Below are positions 53,920 through 62,214 of a DNA stretch of 64,000 nucleotides, piece after piece. The stretch covers positions 186,001-250,000 of the forward strand of contig NZ_CP085336.1 of assembly GCF_020618475.1 (NCBI RefSeq), read 5' to 3'. The notes under the pieces were generated by a model that was not told the origin of the DNA, ran no database searches, and was given only the letters and a program-made list of their open reading frames with translations. The position numbers and the translations under genes are program-made. The DNA comes from Haladaptatus halobius. Lineage in GTDB: Archaea > Halobacteriota > Halobacteria > Halobacteriales > Haladaptataceae. How positions within the stretch are numbered: the first letter of the stretch is position 1; each line of letters begins with the position of its first letter.

Positions 53920-54459
53920 TCACTTACTTCGTTGGCCACATTTCGCCTGTGTCTTTCGCATTCCCCTCTTACGATCACGGTGAGTACGCCGAAGAATGTC
54001 GTAATGGCCGAGTCTGTCGGTAGTGCCAGCAACGAGCTCGCAGTCGGTTCGGCCAGCACAGAAAGGACACTGCCCGTTTCGCGCAAGAGCGAGATGCGAG
54101 CGCAGGCGTCGATGGAACGTCAACAAGATCTCTGCGTCACTCCGTTCTATGAAGCCGTTTGCTGGGAATGGATAGGTGTGCCTGGTTGCCGGCGATTTGC
54201 AGCTTGGACAACGCACCGAGAGGAACCCTCTCCGATACTGGACGGCCAGTTCGTTATCACACATCGGGTACGGGGAATCAATGTCGAGAGTGCGGTCGGT
54301 ATCCTCCATGGGCCGATTCGCTAGCACTGCCCGGTAGAGTGCCGTCGCAGCCGCTGTCGGAACGTAGCCATCATCAACGCGTCGGATGTAATTGCCGCGT
54401 AACTCGTCGAGGTGATAATTGAACCGGCCGCTGTCCTCGATGCCAACGGTACGCATCAA
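53920..54459 (-). pseudogene. Winged-helix / zinc-ribbon regulator (DUF7347/DUF7351-like), truncated
   Basis: Starting at MMRTVGIEDSGRFNYHLDEL (the end of the winged helix, R-V-G-x-E-D-S-G-x-F-N-Y-H-L-x-E-L), it continues with a DGYVPTAAATALYRAVLANR helix and zinc-ribbon Cys pairs (YPMCDNELAVQ ... SVRCPSCKSP and QCPFCAGRTDCE). Haloarchaeal relatives have about 100 more residues at the N-terminus; here a stop about 20 codons upstream truncates it. The C-terminus becomes basic (RRTHRDRKRGMRKTQAKCGQ), unlike the family, suggesting a frameshift. It may still be expressed, but it is probably a remnant. Confidence 0.5.
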
Positions 54460-54683
54460 CTCGGCGTAGCCCCGCGGTTCTATCCATCCTCCCTCTTATT
54501 CTTCGAACAAGGATAATAGAATGTATAGACGGATCTCATGGGCGAGAACGGAGAAGGCTACCCGAGGAGCAGCCAAGTCGTCGGTCGTCATTGGCTATGA
54601 TTCTTGGCTTGAGCCAATGAATGTATAGGTCTGTGAACTGTGTTTCACAAAAACAATATACACTACATCGTCCATCCAGCACC

Positions 54684-55739
54684 ATGGAAGAACATGCGGT
54701 GGATGAGAGCGACGGTCCTGCCTCAGCTCCAAAGTCCTTCCCACGACGCTTGCTCGTTCGCCTGGCCGACGTCAATATCTGGACTCTCATGGGTGTCGGA
54801 GTTGCCCTTGGTGGGCTCACGGACTACCTCGGAGGCCCGTGGTGGCTCGTATTCCTCTGCTTCCTCCTTGCAGGTCTACTCCCGATTGTCCTCCAGACCG
54901 TTTCTATTGAAGTGGATAGTGACGAATTTGAGATGACCAACCGCGAGCGGGCCGTCTATGTGTTATCCATGCTCTGTTGGGCAACCACACCATGGGGCAT
55001 TCTCACCCAGATTCTCCAGCTCGGTGGGCAATTCATCGCCTATTTCCGGTACCGAAATGGCGTGCCGAGCATAGAGCTCCATACTCCCCAAACGGCCCTC
55101 ACTCTCCCCTTTGACGGTGAGTGGACCGTCGTCAACGGCGGCGTCACCGAAGACACCTCCCACTCATGGGAGATACTTTCCCAACGCTATGCGTACGACT
55201 TCGTCATCACTGACGAAGAGGGTAAAACCCATACTGGCGACGGCGAGGAGTTGGACGACTACTATGCCTTCGGAAAACCAATTCGTGCGCCGGCCGATGG
55301 CACTGTGGTCGCTGTGAGCGACCGGCGTCGCGACTACCCGCACCCAGGAGGTGCGCGGATCGAGTGGCGCACGTGGGATATCGCAGGCAATCACGTCACC
55401 ATCGAACACGAGACTGGTGAATACTCGTTCCTCGCGCACCTTAAGGCGGGAAGCACGACTGTTTCCGAGGGTGATTCTGTTACGGCCGGGGAGGTGATCG
55501 GTCAGTGCGGAAACTCCGGGCACTCCACAGAACCACACCTACACTATCAGTTACAAGACACCCAGAGCTTCTGGACAGCCGCTGGTCTGGCACCACGCTT
55601 CTTTGGCGTCCACGTCGACCGCGACGATGAGAAGGCGAGCAACTATGAGGCTTACACAGACTATGACTCGAGAGAAGCTCTTTACCTACTGGCTGGCGAC
55701 AATGTAGATGCCTCCGAAGGTTGTTTTACTGATAGATAA
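54684..55739 (+). CDS. Membrane-anchored M23-family metallopeptidase
   Basis: A 351-residue protein. Two hydrophobic regions lie near the start (VNIWTLMGVGVALGGLTDYL and WWLVFLCFLLAGLLPIVLQT) and one further on (LSMLCWATTPWGILTQILQL). The C-terminal ~210 residues form the M23 (LytM-like) beta domain: SHSWEILSQRYAYDFVITDE, which contains the first ligand region with the conserved Asp, GKPIRAPADGTVVAVSDRRR, NHVTIEHETGEYSFLAHLKA, GDSVTAGEVIGQCGNSGHST and the Zn2+ site EPHLHYQLQD (H-x-H). The start MEEHAVDES is preferred because the first helix follows. In bacteria M23 peptidases cut peptidoglycan, which archaea lack; here it may act on the cell-surface proteins or glycopeptides. It stands alone. 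Confidence 0.85.
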   Translation: MEEHAVDESDGPASAPKSFPRRLLVRLADVNIWTLMGVGVALGGLTDYLGGPWWLVFLCFLLAGLLPIVLQTVSIEVDSDEFEMTNRERAVYVLSMLCWATTPWGILTQILQLGGQFIAYFRYRNGVPSIELHTPQTALTLPFDGEWTVVNGGVTEDTSHSWEILSQRYAYDFVITDEEGKTHTGDGEELDDYYAFGKPIRAPADGTVVAVSDRRRDYPHPGGARIEWRTWDIAGNHVTIEHETGEYSFLAHLKAGSTTVSEGDSVTAGEVIGQCGNSGHSTEPHLHYQLQDTQSFWTAAGLAPRFFGVHVDRDDEKASNYEAYTDYDSREALYLLAGDNVDASEGCFTDR

Positions 55740-56218
55740 TCGACAGCGGTGATGGATATTTCCTCTGCTCGACAAACTAAGCCACTAGAACTTTGAGAGG
55801 AACTGCATCAATTAAACCATTGGTGGGGCTTGTCGCTGTCTGAGGATTTCAACAGAACCGTCAAAAGAGAACTGCATTTTGTTAAAAATCATGGCGAAAG
55901 AATCCTCCTAGACACTGAACTCAAGCAGGTGGTTTCATCATGCACGGTAGATACTGAAACCAATCTCGACGGTCTAAATTTTGGAGATATATGTGACGAA
56001 TCTTCCTAACCGATCTTAGATAGAAGATAGTGTTAAATATAGATTACCAATAGGAAGAGTCATGCATTCATCAATTCCATACCAGGTATGGCTCGATCAG
56101 CATCACTATGAAGAAGTCGATGCGAAGTAACCAACTTCCAACAGACGGTCAAACCATACACGACACGGGTGTGGTGATTACCGTTGGATTGTGGCAAATC
56201 GAAGCAGCCGGTGATAAA
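55740..56218. other. 479-base gene-free region with an IS5-type end
   Basis: Only one landmark is seen: GGATTTCAACAGAACC at about 55,849-55,866, the reverse complement of an IS5-type end (GGTTCTGTTGAAATCC). No gene is convincing on either strand. Confidence 0.4.
55849..55866 (-). mobile_element. IS5-type terminal sequence
   Basis: The minus-strand sequence GGTTCTGTTGAAATCCTC differs from the clear end at 28,786 (GGCTCTGTTGAAACCCTC) by two bases. No transposase is near. Confidence 0.4.
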
Positions 56219-56809
56219 TTAATCGGGAAGTTTGACTGAGTGACCGAGTACTAGTTTCAGATAGAGAAACGGCGCTACCCACGCGAATACCGCTCCGAGA
56301 GAGGGCCCATAGAGCGTAAGGACAATCCCACCGGTGACCATGGTCGCTGCTACCGGCCGCTGTAGGTGTTCCGGCACGGATAACACCACGGCCGTAGCGA
56401 CGAGAAGGTACCCATAGACGAGACCGGCTGCTACCCACGAGACAGTGGTGAACACTGCGGCGAGTACTAATGGATGGACATGGAGAGCAGCAAAGAAGAA
56501 ATGGTCACGACGGCTCTGAGAAGGGCGGTGCCACCACCGCGTACTCGCAAGCGTTGTATTTCCAGGAATTCCTCCGGCGAGATCGAATGCGAAGGCTGCG
56601 ACGAGCAGTAGTTGCAGAAGATCCCATCCGAGATTAGCGAACATCGCATACCCGACGATACCAGCAGTGAATACCAGACTAACTCCAAGAATGAGTGCTG
56701 ATTCGACAGCTGTAGTACCAGGACCAACGAGTCGGTCCCAGGCACCGTAAATCCCCGAGCGAGGGGTGGTATTCGCTTCAAGTTTCAAGCGATCTGAGGT
56801 TGAGGGCAT
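56219..56809 (-). CDS. Multi-pass membrane protein
   Basis: A 196-residue protein with about five hydrophobic segments (TAVESALILGVSLVFTAGIV, ANLGWDLLQLLLVAAFAFDL, LHVHPLVLAAVFTTVSWVAA, LVYGYLLVATAVVLSVPEHL, VFAWVAPFLYLKLVLGHSV). Between helices two and three is a polar stretch with RWWHRPSQSRRDHFFFAALH, containing several His and Arg residues that may be catalytic or metal-binding. I do not recognise the family. It is followed on the plus strand by a SWIM pseudogene. Confidence 0.6.
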   Translation of the reverse strand: MPSTSDRLKLEANTTPRSGIYGAWDRLVGPGTTAVESALILGVSLVFTAGIVGYAMFANLGWDLLQLLLVAAFAFDLAGGIPGNTTLASTRWWHRPSQSRRDHFFFAALHVHPLVLAAVFTTVSWVAAGLVYGYLLVATAVVLSVPEHLQRPVAATMVTGGIVLTLYGPSLGAVFAWVAPFLYLKLVLGHSVKLPD

Positions 56810-56919
56810 ACTCGTTATTCGTCGAATGAGTATATTGATATTTGCATGATGATGTTGACTCTACTGGTAATACTCATCAGACCATCTCCAAGGTGAGAGT
56901 AATAGCGTATCACTAGAAA

Positions 56920-57289
56920 TTCAGCCGAACGGCCAGACGACACAGAAACGCGCACACAGGAACACTTCTCCTTCGGCATCGAAGCCCCGGATTCATCGAC
57001 GTCACCAACGAGAGCCACGAGAACCCCGCAGAGCACCACTATATCTTACACGCTGGACGACGTAACCGGTGACGCGATGGCCTGCACGTGCCCGCATCAC
57101 GTCCACCGCGATGCCTACTGCAAACACATGGCCGCCGTCGAAAACGCAACCGACGACGGAACGCTCGAGGCATTCCTATTGGAGGACAGCGAAGACGATG
57201 CCGACCCAGAGGACTGCGACTGCGCTGGCCTCGGTGAGTTCCCGTGCTGGCCGTGCGTGAGAACAGAGCGGAAGACACTGCCGAACTAA
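56920..57289 (+). pseudogene. SWIM zinc-finger gene, copy 7, nearly full length
   Basis: The N-terminal part lies in two frames (RPDDTETRTQEHFSFGIEAP and FIDVTNESHENPAEHHYI); after another shift it reads YTLDDVTGDAMACTCPHHVH, then RDAYCKHMAAVENATDDGTL and DPEDCDCAGLGEFPCWPCVR, TERKTLPN-stop. The zinc-binding residues are all present in the last part, which on its own is an open frame of 70 codons from ATG at 57,077, but the gene as a whole is broken. Confidence 0.65.
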
Positions 57290-57401
57290 CCTCCCTTCAA
57301 CCCGATACTATTTCTGCGACCCTAATTTGTGATACCCCCCTAATCAGGCTTCATTTTCGTTGAGACTACTCTTTTCCCTCTGTAGCTCGTTTCCATATCA
57401 T

Positions 57402-57584
57402 ATGAACAAAGCCTGTACGTACTGTGGAAGTGACGTGCATGCGCATGAGCCTGTCTTTGTCGACGAAGAACAAAGGGGAGAACGAACCACTATTGGACAG
57501 TTCTGTAATTATGCGTGTCTTGCCCAGCACATCGAGAATAATGAACTCGAGACTGGCGCATGCTGTCAACTTGATCGCTCTTGA
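57402..57584 (+). CDS. Small zinc-binding protein (DUF7576-like)
   Basis: A 60-residue protein starting MNKACTYCGSDVHAHEPVFV. It has a C-x2-C knuckle near the start, a second pair in FCNYACLAQHIENNELETGA, and CC near the end. This layout fits the haloarchaeal treble-clef or zinc-ribbon micro-proteins (DUF7576). The ATG at 57,402 is preferred as it precedes the first knuckle. No operon is evident. A possible role is in protein interaction; no target is known. Confidence 0.65.
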   Translation: MNKACTYCGSDVHAHEPVFVDEEQRGERTTIGQFCNYACLAQHIENNELETGACCQLDRS

Positions 57585-57757
57585 AGACTGATTCTGTGTC
57601 TCGTTCCGGTGACCGTCAATACTCCTTGGCACCGATAGATCTGCTCGTCTGAAGGTGAATATCTGCCGTAACAAAGCAGCTCCTTAATTTTATTTCATAA
57701 TTTCATATTGTGGCCAAAATCTATCTAACGCCACCGCTGGTAGCCTCTTTCTCGCCC

Positions 57758-58222
57758 ATGACTGACCAACCCCGCACAAGCCGACGCACCGCACTCAAAC
57801 TGACCGGTAGTGCACTCACCGTAACCAGCCTTGCTGGCTGTACCGGCAGCTTACCAGGCAGTGGTGACAGCAAGCAAGAAAGCGGTCCAAAGAACAAGAA
57901 GAAAGGGAAAGAGATTCGCTTGGGAGCGAAACAAAGCGGTTGGCAAGGACGCGCTCCCAAGTCCATCAAAGGTAAGAAAAACCCGACACTCACGCTTCAA
58001 CCGGGACAGAAGTACACGCTCACCTGGGAGAACCTTGACGGCAAAGAGCACGAACTCTACATCGTCAATAAGAAGGACAAACCGGTCGTCAAAAGCGAAG
58101 ACGCTGAAGAGAAAGGCAAAACCGTGAGTACGACCTTTACCGCCTCGAAAAAGATGACTCAGTACTACTGTGAATATCACTCGCAATCGATGCGCGGGAA
58201 GATTAAACTCCAGCAAAAATAG
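57758..58222 (+). CDS. Cupredoxin-domain lipoprotein, lysine-rich
   Basis: A 154-residue exported copper protein. The start MTDQPRTSRRTALKLTGSAL has a twin-Arg motif and is followed by a lipobox (SLAGC), so it is a Tat-exported lipoprotein. After a linker rich in Lys and Ser (SKQESGPKNKKKGKEIRLGA) comes a cupredoxin fold: TLQPGQKYTLTWENLDGKEH (first His), then YYCEYHSQSMRGKIKL with C-x2-H-x4-M, which gives the four type-1 copper ligands (His, Cys, His, Met). It probably carries electrons at the outside of the membrane. Unusually for a halophile the protein is Lys-rich and not acidic. It is monocistronic. Confidence 0.82.
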   Translation: MTDQPRTSRRTALKLTGSALTVTSLAGCTGSLPGSGDSKQESGPKNKKKGKEIRLGAKQSGWQGRAPKSIKGKKNPTLTLQPGQKYTLTWENLDGKEHELYIVNKKDKPVVKSEDAEEKGKTVSTTFTASKKMTQYYCEYHSQSMRGKIKLQQK

Positions 58223-58272
58223 AACGTCGCTTATCCAGTTCTCGTCCCGATACTACTGTTTTTGTACCTTCT

Positions 58273-58632
58273 ATGGTTACTTTCTACGACCCTACAACAA
58301 AGGAGATCACGATTGCGCTGACCTGGAAGGCCTACGAATAACACGGGTGGGAGCAATTCAGCTCCACCGTTCACCACAAACTCATCCACGCATGGCAGTT
58401 CCACGAGTTCGGGGAGGCAGACCACGGGCGAACGTTCGCCCGCTGGACCGACGTTCTCGACACCTCACAGTACTGCGAGCGATTCAGATCGCCGAACTGG
58501 TGGGTGATTTGCGAGGGTTGCAGTGGGCAACTGGCGCGCTACCAGCGCTCGAACGTCGTGAAACACCCCGAGAAGTTCAGTTGTGGCGACTGCGGCGGAT
58601 CCCTCCGCGTCGAGGAGGCTGCCGGACAATGA
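58273..58632 (+). pseudogene. SprT-like metalloprotease-domain gene with stop and lost catalytic Glu
   Basis: The frame reads MVTFYDPTTKEITIALTWKA, then YE, stop (TAA), HGWEQFSSTVHHKLIHAWQF, and on with HEFGEADHGRTFARWTDVLD. The zinc site of SprT-like proteins is H-E-L-I-H; here it is H-K-L-I-H, so the catalytic Glu is replaced by Lys. The C-terminal zinc-ribbon (NWWVICEGCSGQLARYQRSN, then FSCGDCGGSLRVEEAAGQ) is complete. The 5' end of the gene is missing. Both defects show it is inactive. Confidence 0.75.
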
Positions 58633-59089
58633 CGACGGAGTACTGTGGCGATTTGCGACTGAGGGGATGGGAACACCGTCCCCGTATGACGAACCGGAGG
58701 AACTCGTCACAGGTGGCGTGTACGCCCACGTGCGAAACCCAATGTATCTCGAATTACTCCTGTGTATCGGTGGCCAAGCACTCCTGTACAAATCAGCACT
58801 CGTTCTCTGGTACGGAATTGTCTTGTGGCTGGCCACACATCTACGGATCATTGAGTACGAGGAACCACACTTAGTGGAGAAGTACGGCGAGGTGTACGAA
58901 CAGTATTGCGAACGTGTCCCTCGGTGGCTCCCTCGATTCCATCGGACTATAACCTGGACGGATGGCATGTTCCTCATTTTCAATAAAACAGTTTCAGCAT
59001 TTACTGTACATACGATACGAGCGGTGAAATCAACCCAGGCAGCCTCAATATTGTGGAAGTCTATGCATGACGAACTGACCTACTGGACT
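58625..59089 (+). pseudogene. Isoprenylcysteine-methyltransferase-like (PEMT/NnrU type) membrane gene, truncated at both ends
   Basis: Family sequence starts at VLWRFATEGMGTPSPYDEPE, then ELVTGGVYAHVRNPMYLELL (the R-N-P-M-Y motif) and EEPHLVEKYGEVYEQYCERV (E-E-P-x-L-x3-F/Y-G-x2-Y). These are the conserved sequences of the methyltransferase family with an R-N-P motif. The first helices are missing: upstream the frame becomes the SprT gene in another frame. Downstream, from about 59,085, the frame is the antisense of the DoxX gene. So both ends were removed by recombination, and only a core of about 130 residues remains. Confidence 0.6.
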
Positions 59090-59527
59090 TCAGACCCCGA
59101 GCGGTGCCAGCCGCCAGCGGCCGTAGGCGACGAACGCGGCGAGCAGCCCCAACACCACTGGAAACAGCGCTGGCCCAATACCCATGCCCACCACCGTGAG
59201 CACCGTCGCCCCACTCATGATGATCACCAGCCCGACGGCGGCCAGTGGTGTCAGTCCTTCCCGAATGTGTAGGATCCCGGGGAGGAGCAGGCCGATCGCG
59301 CCGAGTACCTCGGCTATACCGATGAACCGCACGAACAGGCCTGGCAGCGTGACTGGCATCGACGCCAGCATCACCTCGACCGGGGTGATCAATTTCATGC
59401 TCCCTACGAATACAAAGACGAGCGCGAGCAACCCCTGACTAAGCCACAATGCATGGGACAGGGTGGGTCTCCTCTGCGCTGATTCGTCGTCCGGTGTCTC
59501 AACGGGGGCAGTGATACGTGCGCTCAT
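59090..59527 (-). CDS. DoxX-like membrane protein
   Basis: A 145-residue integral membrane protein with four helices: LWLSQGLLALVFVFVGSMKL, GLFVRFIGIAEVLGAIGLLL, LTPLAAVGLVIIMSGATVLT and ALFPVVLGLLAAFVAYGRW. The first contains the A/G-x(6)-F-x-G-x-x-K-L/M pattern of the DoxX family. A polar N-terminal tail (ETPDDESAQRRPTL) is present. DoxX proteins are associated with quinone, redox or sulfur chemistry; the specific activity here is not known. It is the last gene of the one-directional 59-64 kb array, three bases after the preceding SRPBCC gene. Composition is clearly GC-richer than to the left. Confidence 0.82.
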   Translation of the reverse strand: MSARITAPVETPDDESAQRRPTLSHALWLSQGLLALVFVFVGSMKLITPVEVMLASMPVTLPGLFVRFIGIAEVLGAIGLLLPGILHIREGLTPLAAVGLVIIMSGATVLTVVGMGIGPALFPVVLGLLAAFVAYGRWRLAPLGV

Positions 59528-59530
59528 TTC

Positions 59531-59959
59531 TTAGAGCACCTCGGCTAAGGTGTCGAGCATGCCTGCCCAGCCCTCACTGACACTGTCGGATACCGAACCC
59601 GGGAAATTTTGGGTGATAACGACCTCGGTACCGTCGTCGACATCCCGAAATTCATAGCCCAGACGAAGCTCTCCTCCCATGGTCTCCTCAACCGCGACAA
59701 GGCGCTCGTTCTCGACTACCTCAACGTAGGTCCCCTCGTTATCGATGCGGTTCTCCCCATCCGTCCAGCTCACCGCGAACGCGCCATCAGGCTCGGGCTC
59801 AAGGGCGTGAACCTCCGCCTCCATGCCCTCCGGAACGAACCACTGTGGCAGTTCGTCAGAATCCGTGAATGCCCGCCATACGCGCTCGCGGGGCGCGTCG
59901 AACGTCCGCCGGACGGTCAGGCTCGATTCGGTCATTTCGATGTCGGTATTGTCGTTCAT
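59531..59959 (-). CDS. SRPBCC (AHSA1-type) domain protein, array copy 1
   Basis: A 142-residue ligand-binding domain of the START/AHSA1 fold. It starts with SSLTVRRTFDAPRERVWRAF, then TDSDELPQWFVPEGMEAEVH (the R-T-F-D-A-P-x-E-x-V-W-x-A-F/L-T-D pattern), and ends with a long helix (VSEGWAGMLDTLAEVL). Such proteins bind hydrophobic molecules or act as activators; none of the array copies has a known ligand. The ATG overlaps the stop of the preceding collapsed dihydrofolate-reductase-like ORF, so translation is coupled. Confidence 0.85.
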   Translation of the reverse strand: MNDNTDIEMTESSLTVRRTFDAPRERVWRAFTDSDELPQWFVPEGMEAEVHALEPEPDGAFAVSWTDGENRIDNEGTYVEVVENERLVAVEETMGGELRLGYEFRDVDDGTEVVITQNFPGSVSDSVSEGWAGMLDTLAEVL

Positions 59960-60228
59960 TGTATTATTTTTCCATAATTTTCGTGTTCAGTTGCTCCACG
60001 TCTGTTCACGACGTCGTATCGCAGGTGGGTGACGTCGGTGGAAGCGATCACTCCCGCCCGTTTCAGCTCGACGTGCCCACCGCCCACACCCTCAAAGGGG
60101 CGGACACCGTCGCCTACGGGATTCCCCAGACCGTCGTTCGGCCCGGCGATGAACCCGTCCAGCGACGTAGACAGATCGACGACGATTCGTGGCTGCGGTT
60201 GCTCTCGTGCGGAGGCAGCGTCGGTCAT
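59956..60228 (-). pseudogene. Dihydrofolate-reductase-like (RibD_C) gene with a large internal deletion
   Basis: The 90-codon frame joins the start of such a protein (RIVVDLSTSLDGFIAGPNDG) directly to its end (GVRPFEGVGGGHVELKRAGV, then IASTDVTHLRYDVVNRRG). About 100 residues in between are missing, but the frame is kept. The stop still overlaps the start of the next gene (ATGA), so coupling survives the loss. It cannot fold as the intact enzyme. Confidence 0.75.
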
Positions 60229-60229
60229 C

Positions 60230-60976
60230 TTAGTCCACCAGCGCCCCGCACGATACGTTCACCGGCGTGCCTGTGATGGTGCGACCGCGATCCGAGGCCA
60301 CGAAGGCAGCGACGTCGCCCACGTCGGATAACGTCGCCGTGTGGGACAGTAGTGCATCCGCTCTAGTCTCGGCGACGATCTCCTCACGCCCGGGGAGGTC
60401 GTCTAGGATCGACTCGGGGATGCCCCCCGTCTTCAGGGTGACGACACGGATGCCGTGGGGACCGAGTTCGACCGCCCACTGCCGGCGAAGGCTCTCCAGG
60501 GCGTCGAGCGAGACCTTGAAGCCGCCCAGGTTGGGCGGCGTCTGGGGCCCCCCGCCACCGAACGTCAGGATCACGCCAGATTCTCGCTCGATCATGTGCC
60601 GTGCGGCCGTCCTCGTCGTCAGGAACTGCGTTTGCGTCGCAGTCGTGATCGGGTAGGTGAAGTCCTCGACCGAGATCTCCATCAACGGTTTCTGGACGTC
60701 TCCGTACGTGACGAGGTTGAATGAGATGTCGAGGCGGCCGGTCTCCTCGACCACCGCGTCGACGAATTCGTCGACGGCCTGCTTGTCCAGGGCATCGACG
60801 ATGGCGGTGTCCGCCTCGCCGCCGTGCGAACGGATGTCGTCGGCGACGGCGTCGAGCGTCGCCTCGGTGCGACCGGCGAGGAAGACCCTGGCCCCTTCAC
60901 GAGCGAAGGTGCGGGCGACGGCGCCGCCGATCGACCCGCCAGCGCCGTAGATCACTGCGACCTTGTCTTCCAGCAT
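60230..60976 (-). CDS. Short-chain dehydrogenase/reductase lacking the catalytic Tyr
   Basis: A 248-residue classical SDR fold. The cofactor loop is GAGGSIGGAVARTFAREGAR (G-x3-G-x-G in variant form). Further on there is D-A-L/V (IVDALDKQAVDE) and FNLVTYGDV in place of the usual N-A-G. The active-site Lys is in NLGGFKVSLDALESLRRQWA, but the position four residues before it is Leu and not Tyr, so the Y-x3-K pair is incomplete. The subfamily with G-G-F-K has the same change, so these may be non-classical enzymes. The ATG overlaps the stop of a 27-codon vestigial ORF; the next gene follows after one base. It could reduce a keto-compound made elsewhere in the array, but this is not shown. Confidence 0.8.
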   Translation of the reverse strand: MLEDKVAVIYGAGGSIGGAVARTFAREGARVFLAGRTEATLDAVADDIRSHGGEADTAIVDALDKQAVDEFVDAVVEETGRLDISFNLVTYGDVQKPLMEISVEDFTYPITTATQTQFLTTRTAARHMIERESGVILTFGGGGPQTPPNLGGFKVSLDALESLRRQWAVELGPHGIRVVTLKTGGIPESILDDLPGREEIVAETRADALLSHTATLSDVGDVAAFVASDRGRTITGTPVNVSCGALVD

Positions 60977-61059
60977 CACTTCGATTCCCCGCTGGTTGCC
61001 GGTGACGCGTTGAATACGGGCAGGAGGGCAGGATCCGGGTCGACCGTTTCGATGGTCAC
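60976..61059 (-). pseudogene. Vestigial 27-codon ORF between array genes
   Basis: GTG starts VTIETVDPDPALLPVFNASP, and the frame ends ATSGESK-stop. The GTG overlaps the stop of the SRPBCC gene upstream, and the stop overlaps the SDR start (TGATG). It resembles the start of a longer protein joined to its own end, so it is read as a collapsed gene that keeps both couplings. Confidence 0.45.
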
Positions 61060-61556
61060 GACGCTTCCTCCACCAGCTCCGCGAGGTTCGAAAGCGAGTC
61101 GTTCCACCCATCGTTGGCGTCGCTCGGGGGAATGGCCTCGGGGATTCCCTCCTGGCGGGCAGTGACCTCGGTTCCCTCGGGAACCGCCTCGAAGGTGACC
61201 GTCACCATCATCTCGCTGGCCATCTCGGGGTCGTCGGTCTCGAACTCGTCGGTGTAGACGATGCGTTCACCAGGCACCAGCTCCAGGTAGGTGCCGCCGA
61301 AGGTCGAGCCGTACTCGGCGAGCTCGTCGGTCTCCCCCGTGAACGTCATGCGGTACGTCCCGCCCACCTTGGGTTTAAGATGGTGAACCTCGGCGGAGAA
61401 GCCGGTCGGCGGGAGCCACTGAGCGAGCTGATCCGGGTCGAGGAAGGCCTCGTAGACCCGCTCGGGCGGTGCTTCGATGACGCGGCTCACGGTGATACTC
61501 CGTCCCTCGTCCGACGCGTTCGGCGATCCACTGCCGCCGTTTGAGTCGTCGCTCAT
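61056..61556 (-). CDS. SRPBCC (AHSA1-type) domain protein, array copy 2
   Basis: A 166-residue protein. A Ser/Gly/Asn-rich leader (MSDDSNGGSGSPNASDEGRS) is followed by the AHSA1 domain: ITVSRVIEAPPERVYEAFLD, then PDQLAQWLPPTGFSAEVHHL and GGTYRMTFTGETDELAEYGS. It ends in a helix (GWNDSLSNLAELVEEAS). The ATG overlaps the stop of the dihydrofolate-reductase-like gene upstream (ATGA) and its stop overlaps the vestigial ORF, so it sits in a coupled chain. Ligand and partner are not known. Confidence 0.85.
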   Translation of the reverse strand: MSDDSNGGSGSPNASDEGRSITVSRVIEAPPERVYEAFLDPDQLAQWLPPTGFSAEVHHLKPKVGGTYRMTFTGETDELAEYGSTFGGTYLELVPGERIVYTDEFETDDPEMASEMMVTVTFEAVPEGTEVTARQEGIPEAIPPSDANDGWNDSLSNLAELVEEAS

Positions 61557-62122
61557 TCGTCGTCCACCTCCTCGGACGGCTCGTAGGTGAGCACGACGAC
61601 ACCCGAGCCGACCACCTCCGTGTCGACGAGGTTCATCGTCGTCGGCGCGTTCGCATTCTCGAAGAGGCGCTTGCCACTGCCCTGGACGACAGGGTGAACC
61701 ATCAGCCGATACTCGTCGACCAGATCCTGCTGCATCAACGTCTCCAGCAGCTCTCCACTCCCGACCATCAGGATGTCCCGACCGGGCTGTCGTTTCAGCG
61801 CGGCGACTTCGTCGGTGACATTCTCTGTAATCAGGCGCGCGTTCCACTCCATCTCGTCCGTAGCCAGCGTCGTCGATACGACGTGCTTGGGGACGCTGTT
61901 TATCCAGTCGGCGTACCCCACGTCGTCCGTCATGGATGGCCAGACAGCGGCCAACCCCTGGTACGTTACGCGTCCCAGCAGGAGTGTGTCGAACTCGGTG
62001 ATGTGGTCTTTCGAGTGGCACACCAGCTCATCGGGGTCCTCCCAGAACTGCATCTGCCACTCCGCTTGCTTATCGAAGACCCCGTCGAGCGTGACCTTGT
62101 TTTCGACGACGAGTTTCCTCAT
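61553..62122 (-). CDS. Dihydrofolate-reductase-like (RibD C-terminal) protein, array copy A
   Basis: A 189-residue NADPH-dependent reductase fold of the RibD_C family. It starts MRKLVVENKVTLDGVFDKQA, then HITEFDTLLLGRVTYQGLAA (the L-L-G-R-x-T-Y motif) and KHVVSTTLATDEMEWNARLI, and has GRDILMVGSGELLETLMQQD (the G-S-G loop that binds NADPH). The end VVLTYEPSEEVDDE is typical. Such proteins are common in actinobacteria and haloarchaea; the substrate is generally not known, so it should not be called a true DHFR. It overlaps both neighbours by four bases. Confidence 0.88.
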   Translation of the reverse strand: MRKLVVENKVTLDGVFDKQAEWQMQFWEDPDELVCHSKDHITEFDTLLLGRVTYQGLAAVWPSMTDDVGYADWINSVPKHVVSTTLATDEMEWNARLITENVTDEVAALKRQPGRDILMVGSGELLETLMQQDLVDEYRLMVHPVVQGSGKRLFENANAPTTMNLVDTEVVGSGVVVLTYEPSEEVDDE

Positions 62123-62214
62123 GGTTCGTCTCCATTCATCGCGATAGGGGTGGTCTTAGTGTATGGTAGCGTCATTGTCTCTCGCTCGTGTTTTCCTTCG
62201 GTGTTAGACGTCAT
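62119..62214 (-). pseudogene. Vestigial 31-codon ORF between array genes
   Basis: ATG starts MTSNTEGKHERETMTLPYTK, ends PIAMNGDEP-stop. Its ATG overlaps the stop of copy B upstream and its stop overlaps the ATG of copy A. The two overlaps are preserved although no domain remains. It is read as a gene collapsed by an internal deletion. Confidence 0.45.

Noticed and set aside
58583..59272. The 229-codon methyltransferase frame as an intact gene
   Set aside because: Its first 15 codons overlap the SprT gene in another frame and its last 60 are the exact antisense of DoxX. Only the middle shows family sequence.
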